From positions 868,001 to 932,000 of the forward strand of contig CBDCYH010000001.1 of NCBI GenBank assembly GCA_965224105.1: a stretch of 64,000 nucleotides of DNA, written 5' to 3'. Below are positions 59,763-64,000 of this stretch, piece by piece; positions within the stretch are counted from its first letter, which is position 1; every line of letters begins with the position of its first letter. The notes beneath the pieces were generated by a model that did no database searches, was not told the DNA's origin, and was given only the letters and a program-made list of their open reading frames with translations. The stretch comes from CBDCYH01 sp965224105. GTDB lineage: Bacteria; Bacteroidota; Rhodothermia; Rhodothermales; JABDKH01. The position numbers and the translations under genes are program-made.

Positions 59763-62087
59763 ATGAATCACCCAGTGAATAAGAAAAAGTTAGCAGGATT
59801 TGTGATTGGGTTTCTGCTCCTCCTTTCTCTCGTGTGGCCGGTCCCCCGCGGCATTATCGAGGCCGAGTCAACCAGGACAACAACTGTGTGGGGAAGCAAC
59901 GGTGCGACATTGCGTGAATTCCAATCTGATGGTCGGGGGGAGCCGATCCATCTCGAGCAACTGCCACCTTTCATCGCCCAGGCTTTGGTCGCAACCGAGG
60001 ATCGCCGTTTTTTTAAACACGTTGGAGTTGACCCTTTCGCCCTTCTGGAGTCTGCCAGGCTAAACCTGCAGCACGGCGAGATACGGCGCGGTGGATCTAC
60101 GATCACCATGCAGGTTGCGCGCTCAATTCGTCAAAGTAGAACACGCGGTTTCATTGACAAGCTGCTTGAATCCCACCTGGCGGTCCGGCTTGAGATGTAT
60201 TTCTCAAAAGAGGAACTTCTGGGATTATGGTTGAGCAGGGTGTCGTTCGGGAATCAGACTTTCGGGTTGGAAGCAGCGTCTGAGTTCTACTATTCCAAAT
60301 CTGCCCGTGATCTGACGCTGGATGAGGCTGCGCTATTAATAGGCCTCCCCCAGCGCCCCAGCCACCTCAACCCCCTGCGCTATCCAGATCACGCTCTGGC
60401 CCGACGTCAAGTCGTTCTCAATTCGATGCTCGAAAGTGGATTCCTCGATAACACTACCCACTCTCGAGCATCCCTCCTGCCGGCCCGACTCAACCCATCA
60501 CAGGCGGAATTTTTGGCTCCGCATCTAGCGGAGAGGTTAGTGTCGCAGGATTTCGCGAGCGCCCGCCCCCTTCAGGGTGTTCAATCAACTATCAACAAGC
60601 GATTGCAGCGAGCTGTCGAGGGCTACGCGAGAGAGCACGTCGAAGCGCTGGGTGATCTTGGAGTCGGTAACATTTCCGCGATCGTCATTGACAATCTCAC
60701 TGGCGAGGTGCTCGCATACCTCGGCTCGGCGGATTACTGGAATCAAGAGTCGGAGGGTATGAATGACGGCGTCACCATGCTTCGCCAACCGGGAAGCACG
60801 CTCAAGCCGTTCTTGTATGGATATGCCATTCAACACGACGGATTCTCAACGGCTACCATCCTGCAGGATACTCCACTTCAAATCGTTGGTATTAGCGGTG
60901 CATTTTCGCCGGAGAATTACGACAAAAAATATCACGGTCCCGTCTCGGTCCGTCGCGCTCTTGCGTGTAGCTATAACGTCCCCGCTGTTCGCGTCGCGCA
61001 GGAAATTGGGGTGGGAAACTTCTGGCACGCCCTCCGCAATGTTGGCTTTGAGTCACTGACCCGATCTCCGGACAAGTACGGGGTCGGCTTGGCACTAGGC
61101 AATGGTGAGGTGCGGTTGCAGGATCTTGCGCGTGCATACACTGCATTGGCTCGTGGTGGCACATCAGTAGACCCTGTCTTTTACAAAAACTATGTAACCA
61201 CATCGGGCGATACCGTCCATGCACCACAAGCTACGATCCGAAAGACGTGGATCACCCCGGAGACGGCATTTGCAATAACCGACATTCTTGCTGACGCCGA
61301 AGCGCGGGCGCCAGCATTTGGACGCGGTGGTCCTTTGGAGCTGCCATTTCCAGTCGCAGTAAAAACGGGAACGTCGAAGGACTACCGTGACAACTGGGCT
61401 GTCGGATACACGCCCCTGCACACAGTAGCGGTCTGGGCCGGGAATTTCGATGGATCTCCTATGCGACAAGTGAGCGGCGTTGCAGGCGCCGGACAGTTGC
61501 TACACGCGATTTTTCTGGAGCTGGGTACCGGGGGTCGATTCATTGCGCCTGCAGGTGTCGAGTACAGGCACGTTTGCAGTGACAGTGGATTGAAGCCCCA
61601 TTCCTTTTGCCCGACTGTCGAACGCCGTCCGTTTGCCCGCAAATCTCCAGAGCAATCGGTCTGCAATACACATAGAAGACTTGCTGGTCCGTACAAGAAG
61701 AATCCCCTGGTTGAGCGTGTGACTCCAAAAGAATTCCAGGCGTGGCTGCGCGACGCAGGTGCCTCGGTAGTTTATTCCGATTCCACGTTAAGCGTGCGAA
61801 TTGACCAACCGACTTCGGGTTCGCGATACTATATCGACCCGGTCCTGAGGCCGGAATTCCAGCAGGCTAGACTACGCGCGACTGTGACGTCGACACCGGA
61901 TTCTATTGCATGGTTTAAAGACGGAACGAGACTACACGGGATGGACCTGGATGGGTTCTGGACCCTGGAGAGCGGTTCCCACAAGTTTACTCTCGTCGGC
62001 TACAAGGATGGTATTCGCTACGACAGCGAGCCAGTCCTTATCCACGTGCACAGCGCCCAGCAAGAGCCGCTATCCGTTTCGCCGTGA
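59763..62087 (+). CDS. pbpC: Penicillin-binding protein 1C
   Basis: 774 residues. A membrane anchor (about 9-25) leads to a GT51 glycosyltransferase domain with LVATEDRRFFKHVGVDPFALLESA and GGSTITMQVARSI (about 75-120). The transpeptidase domain has the SxxK motif GSTLKPF (Ser345, Lys348), SYN in ACSYNVPAVRVA and KTGT (534-537). A C-terminal BiPBP_C domain (SGSRYYIDPVL...RLRATVTSTPDSIAWFKDG...LVGYKDG) marks it as PBP1C. It synthesises and crosslinks peptidoglycan. It precedes MOSC and an alpha-2-macroglobulin gene; PBP1C and alpha-2-macroglobulin are encoded together in many bacteria. Confidence 0.95.
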   Translation: MNHPVNKKKLAGFVIGFLLLLSLVWPVPRGIIEAESTRTTTVWGSNGATLREFQSDGRGEPIHLEQLPPFIAQALVATEDRRFFKHVGVDPFALLESARLNLQHGEIRRGGSTITMQVARSIRQSRTRGFIDKLLESHLAVRLEMYFSKEELLGLWLSRVSFGNQTFGLEAASEFYYSKSARDLTLDEAALLIGLPQRPSHLNPLRYPDHALARRQVVLNSMLESGFLDNTTHSRASLLPARLNPSQAEFLAPHLAERLVSQDFASARPLQGVQSTINKRLQRAVEGYAREHVEALGDLGVGNISAIVIDNLTGEVLAYLGSADYWNQESEGMNDGVTMLRQPGSTLKPFLYGYAIQHDGFSTATILQDTPLQIVGISGAFSPENYDKKYHGPVSVRRALACSYNVPAVRVAQEIGVGNFWHALRNVGFESLTRSPDKYGVGLALGNGEVRLQDLARAYTALARGGTSVDPVFYKNYVTTSGDTVHAPQATIRKTWITPETAFAITDILADAEARAPAFGRGGPLELPFPVAVKTGTSKDYRDNWAVGYTPLHTVAVWAGNFDGSPMRQVSGVAGAGQLLHAIFLELGTGGRFIAPAGVEYRHVCSDSGLKPHSFCPTVERRPFARKSPEQSVCNTHRRLAGPYKKNPLVERVTPKEFQAWLRDAGASVVYSDSTLSVRIDQPTSGSRYYIDPVLRPEFQQARLRATVTSTPDSIAWFKDGTRLHGMDLDGFWTLESGSHKFTLVGYKDGIRYDSEPVLIHVHSAQQEPLSVSP

Positions 62088-62101
62088 AATTCTAACACCT
62101 G

Positions 62102-62626
62102 ATGGCACGCGCCAATCCACGATCATTCGAACAGAATATGAAAGATAACTTTGCCCGAAACGGCAGAGTTGAATGGATTGGACTGCGACCTGAAAAGCGC
62201 GGGGACATGGTTGCGGTTGATCAGGTTGATGTCAAGATTGGGACTGGACTGGAGGGTGACCATTACAACGGTGGATTCAAGAACAAGCGAGATGTTACTC
62301 TCATCCAGTTCGAACACCTCGAGGTCATTTCGCAATTAGTCGGGCGAGACACCGTTTCTCCCAACCTACTGCGTCGAAACATCGCAGTGTCCGGAATAAA
62401 TCTGGCATCACTAAAGGACAAACAGTTCCAGATTGGAGAAGTTGTGCTAGAGGGCACGGGACTTTGTCATCCGTGTTCCAGGATGGAAAGAAACCTGGGT
62501 GAGGGCGGATATAATGCCGTTCGGGGCCACGGGGGTATCACCGCGCGGGTAGTCACAGGCGGGACAGTCAACCTCGGAGACAGCGTGCGTCTTCACACCG
62601 CGGACAAGGTAATCGAAACAGATTGA
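62102..62626 (+). CDS. MOSC domain protein
   Basis: 174 residues. It has GLEGDHYNGGFKNKRDVTLIQFEHLEVI (about 42-69), LRRNIAVSGINLASLKDKQFQIGEVVLEGTGLCHPCSRMER (about 91-131) with a Cys in CHPC, and GGITARVVTGGTVNLGD. The MOSC fold occurs in molybdenum-cofactor sulfurases and standalone proteins; the Cys in this segment may handle sulfur. The substrate is unknown. Its start is 14 bases after pbpC, and it lies between pbpC and the alpha-2-macroglobulin gene, which begins 4 bases later. Confidence 0.87.
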   Translation: MARANPRSFEQNMKDNFARNGRVEWIGLRPEKRGDMVAVDQVDVKIGTGLEGDHYNGGFKNKRDVTLIQFEHLEVISQLVGRDTVSPNLLRRNIAVSGINLASLKDKQFQIGEVVLEGTGLCHPCSRMERNLGEGGYNAVRGHGGITARVVTGGTVNLGDSVRLHTADKVIETD

Positions 62627-62630
62627 AAAT

Positions 62631-64000
62631 ATGGAAGCAACACCCACCATCACCTTCCGTCCAATTTTACTGCTTCTCTTTACGCTAGCCTTATCTAGTT
62701 GTAACCGGACCGCAGATCAGCCAGGAAACAAATCCCAGACAGTTTCGCTGCAATCCGCCGAACCGGACGAACCGTATACGCCGCAGGTGGAGGGTCCCCT
62801 TCGAGTAATCAGCGCTTCTCCCAACGGACAATTGCAGCAGCTTGCTGACGAACAGCGGATCAGCATCACACTGAGCCAGCCAATGACGCCGCTGGGTACC
62901 GAAGGAGAGCTGCCGGCAAACACCATCAGCATTGACCCACCCGTGGAGGGCACCACGCGATGGACAGGTTCGCAGACTCTGGTTTTTGAACCGCACTCAC
63001 CGCTGCAGCTGGCCACGCACTATGACGTCACACTGCATCCGGGATTACAGTCTTTGGATGGTGAATCGCTCCAATCTGCATTCAATTTCTCTTTCGTCAC
63101 CCCCCGACCGGAGGTAGTTAGTATAACACCCCGGGATGGCGAGACGCACGCGAGGCCTGATCAGCCAATTATTGTCTCGTTCAGGCAACCAGTGGACGAA
63201 GAATCAATCCGGAGCAGCATCCGACTCACACGGGCCGGTAGAGAAGCATCGTATTCAATCCGAAAAGCGAGCGACGTCGTATTCCATATCGTGCCGGACG
63301 ATTTTCGGTTGCATAGTGCATACTCCCTCACCGTTGCCGCCGGAATTGCGGGCATCGAAGGTGACTTACCCTCTCTGCACGCCAAGTCTGTTAAGTTCAG
63401 AACGTACGGGCCGTTGCGATTCACGGGCGTGACCCAATCGGGGCGGAATCAAAATGACCTATTCAATCCATTGAGTCCAGTGCACTTACGTTTTTCGAAT
63501 AGTGTAGAGTGGGAGAAGATGAAGGACGCCATCGAGATAAACCCTGTTGTGGAAATGAACCAAACCTCGACGCAGCCACTCCATTCAACCAGCTACGCGT
63601 TGAGCGCTAAGTGGAGGCCCCGGACGGAGTACACAATAACCGTAGATGGAATTGAGGACATTTACGGGCAGCCTATCGAACCGCAAACTCACTGGATACG
63701 ATTCGACGCCCTTCCGTCGCGTGCAAGTATGTCCACCGGCATGCTTGTTATCGAGTCTAAAGAACGCGCTGCCCTACCAGTCTATGTAACCAATCTTGAA
63801 CGGATTGAGAAAGGGATTCGACGACTGTCAAAGTCAGAGATAATTCCCTCACTAACCGCCTACGATCGCTACCGATACGACAGTCTTGAGGACAACGCTC
63901 CGGAAGTTGCACGCTCGGAACAACACATAGAAGGCAGCGAGGTCGAGCGCAAGACTCTGGTATTTGATTTTGCTGATGCTCTTCGAGACGGCGCGGGCGT
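62631..64000 (+). CDS. Alpha-2-macroglobulin family lipoprotein (partial, runs off window)
   Basis: At least 456 codons without a stop to the right edge. A lipoprotein signal ending LALSSC (Cys24) is followed by several bacterial Ig-like / MG-type segments: VISASPNGQLQQLADEQRISITLSQPMTPLG, VSITPRDGETHARPDQPIIVSFRQPVDEESI and WRPRTEYTITVDGIEDIYGQP. This N-terminal pattern, and the pairing with pbpC, fits large bacterial alpha-2-macroglobulins (YfhM type), periplasmic protease traps. The thioester motif would lie beyond the window, so the call is from context and fold pattern. It starts 4 bases after the MOSC stop codon, as part of the same operon. Confidence 0.82.
   Translation, partial: MEATPTITFRPILLLLFTLALSSCNRTADQPGNKSQTVSLQSAEPDEPYTPQVEGPLRVISASPNGQLQQLADEQRISITLSQPMTPLGTEGELPANTISIDPPVEGTTRWTGSQTLVFEPHSPLQLATHYDVTLHPGLQSLDGESLQSAFNFSFVTPRPEVVSITPRDGETHARPDQPIIVSFRQPVDEESIRSSIRLTRAGREASYSIRKASDVVFHIVPDDFRLHSAYSLTVAAGIAGIEGDLPSLHAKSVKFRTYGPLRFTGVTQSGRNQNDLFNPLSPVHLRFSNSVEWEKMKDAIEINPVVEMNQTSTQPLHSTSYALSAKWRPRTEYTITVDGIEDIYGQPIEPQTHWIRFDALPSRASMSTGMLVIESKERAALPVYVTNLERIEKGIRRLSKSEIIPSLTAYDRYRYDSLEDNAPEVARSEQHIEGSEVERKTLVFDFADALRDGAG

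Overview
The window looks like a piece of chromosome from a Bacteroidota-superphylum bacterium, most likely Rhodothermota/Balneolota-like. The case rests on secreted proteins ending in the YPNPFNP...SGVYLYKLEAG type of C-terminal sorting/FlgD-Ig domain, on several families typical of that group (DUF4837, DUF4293 and DUF4296-like lipoproteins and membrane proteins), and on a VKOR-DsbA fusion. Unlike classical Bacteroidetes, three good promoters here look like ordinary sigma-70 sites (TTGAYH-17/18-TATAAT type) and some genes have clear Shine-Dalgarno sequences. No rRNA, CRISPR array, insertion sequence or phage gene was found; this is core chromosome with a few accessory islands of secreted proteins. 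The taxonomic placement is inference.

Layout. 1-2.1 kb (minus): fatty-acid activation and beta-oxidation (fadD-like, start of a 3-hydroxyacyl-CoA dehydrogenase), then a DUF4097 envelope protein. 3.2-16.4 kb (minus): the classical macromolecular-synthesis block, read as tRNA-Thr, tRNA-Tyr, tRNA-Gly, tRNA-Thr, tuf, tRNA-Trp, secE, nusG, rplK, rplA, rplJ, rplL, rpoB, rpoC, with three consecutive hairpins between rplL and rpoB and a terminator after rpoC. 16.4-19.3 kb (minus): queA-ispD-ispF-dedA. 19.4-26.6 kb (minus): an island of exported proteins. It contains a tandem duplication of a cassette [about 370-residue secreted protein + 31/32-residue peptide + terminator], and a neighbouring cohesin-like/dockerin-like gene pair. 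26.7-30 kb (minus): transketolase and a VKOR-DsbA protein.

30.2-41.4 kb (plus): a methyltransferase and a MscS channel, then a complete tryptophan operon: promoter, leader peptide with two adjacent Trp codons, attenuator, trpE, an unknown gene, trpS, trpG, trpD, trpC, trpF, trpB, trpA, followed by two lipoprotein genes. Most trp genes are coupled by ATGA overlaps. 41.3-50.5 kb (mostly minus): recQ, a glycosyltransferase (plus), an EamA exporter, DUF4293, NAD-type isocitrate dehydrogenase, an exbB-x-exbD-exbD energy-transducing operon, and a C-terminal processing protease. 50.7-64 kb: a penicillin-acylase-like membrane protein plus a BadF/GlcNAc-type kinase; a minus-strand operon DUF937-pabBC-ppk2-acs; then on plus a pseudouridine synthase, PBP1C, a MOSC protein and the start of an alpha-2-macroglobulin.

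Most interesting points: (1) two 31/32-residue peptides, unannotated because of size, that differ at 12 codons silently and only 4 by substitution, and whose residues fit the spacing of the lasso-peptide leader motif (F-17, P-14, I-12, T-2) but leave a tail of only 6-7 residues; each sits between a secreted protein and a terminator in a duplicated cassette. (2) A textbook Trp-codon attenuator in front of trpE whose leader peptide appears to be leaderless. (3) A cohesin-like protein followed 22 bases later by a dockerin-like protein in one operon.
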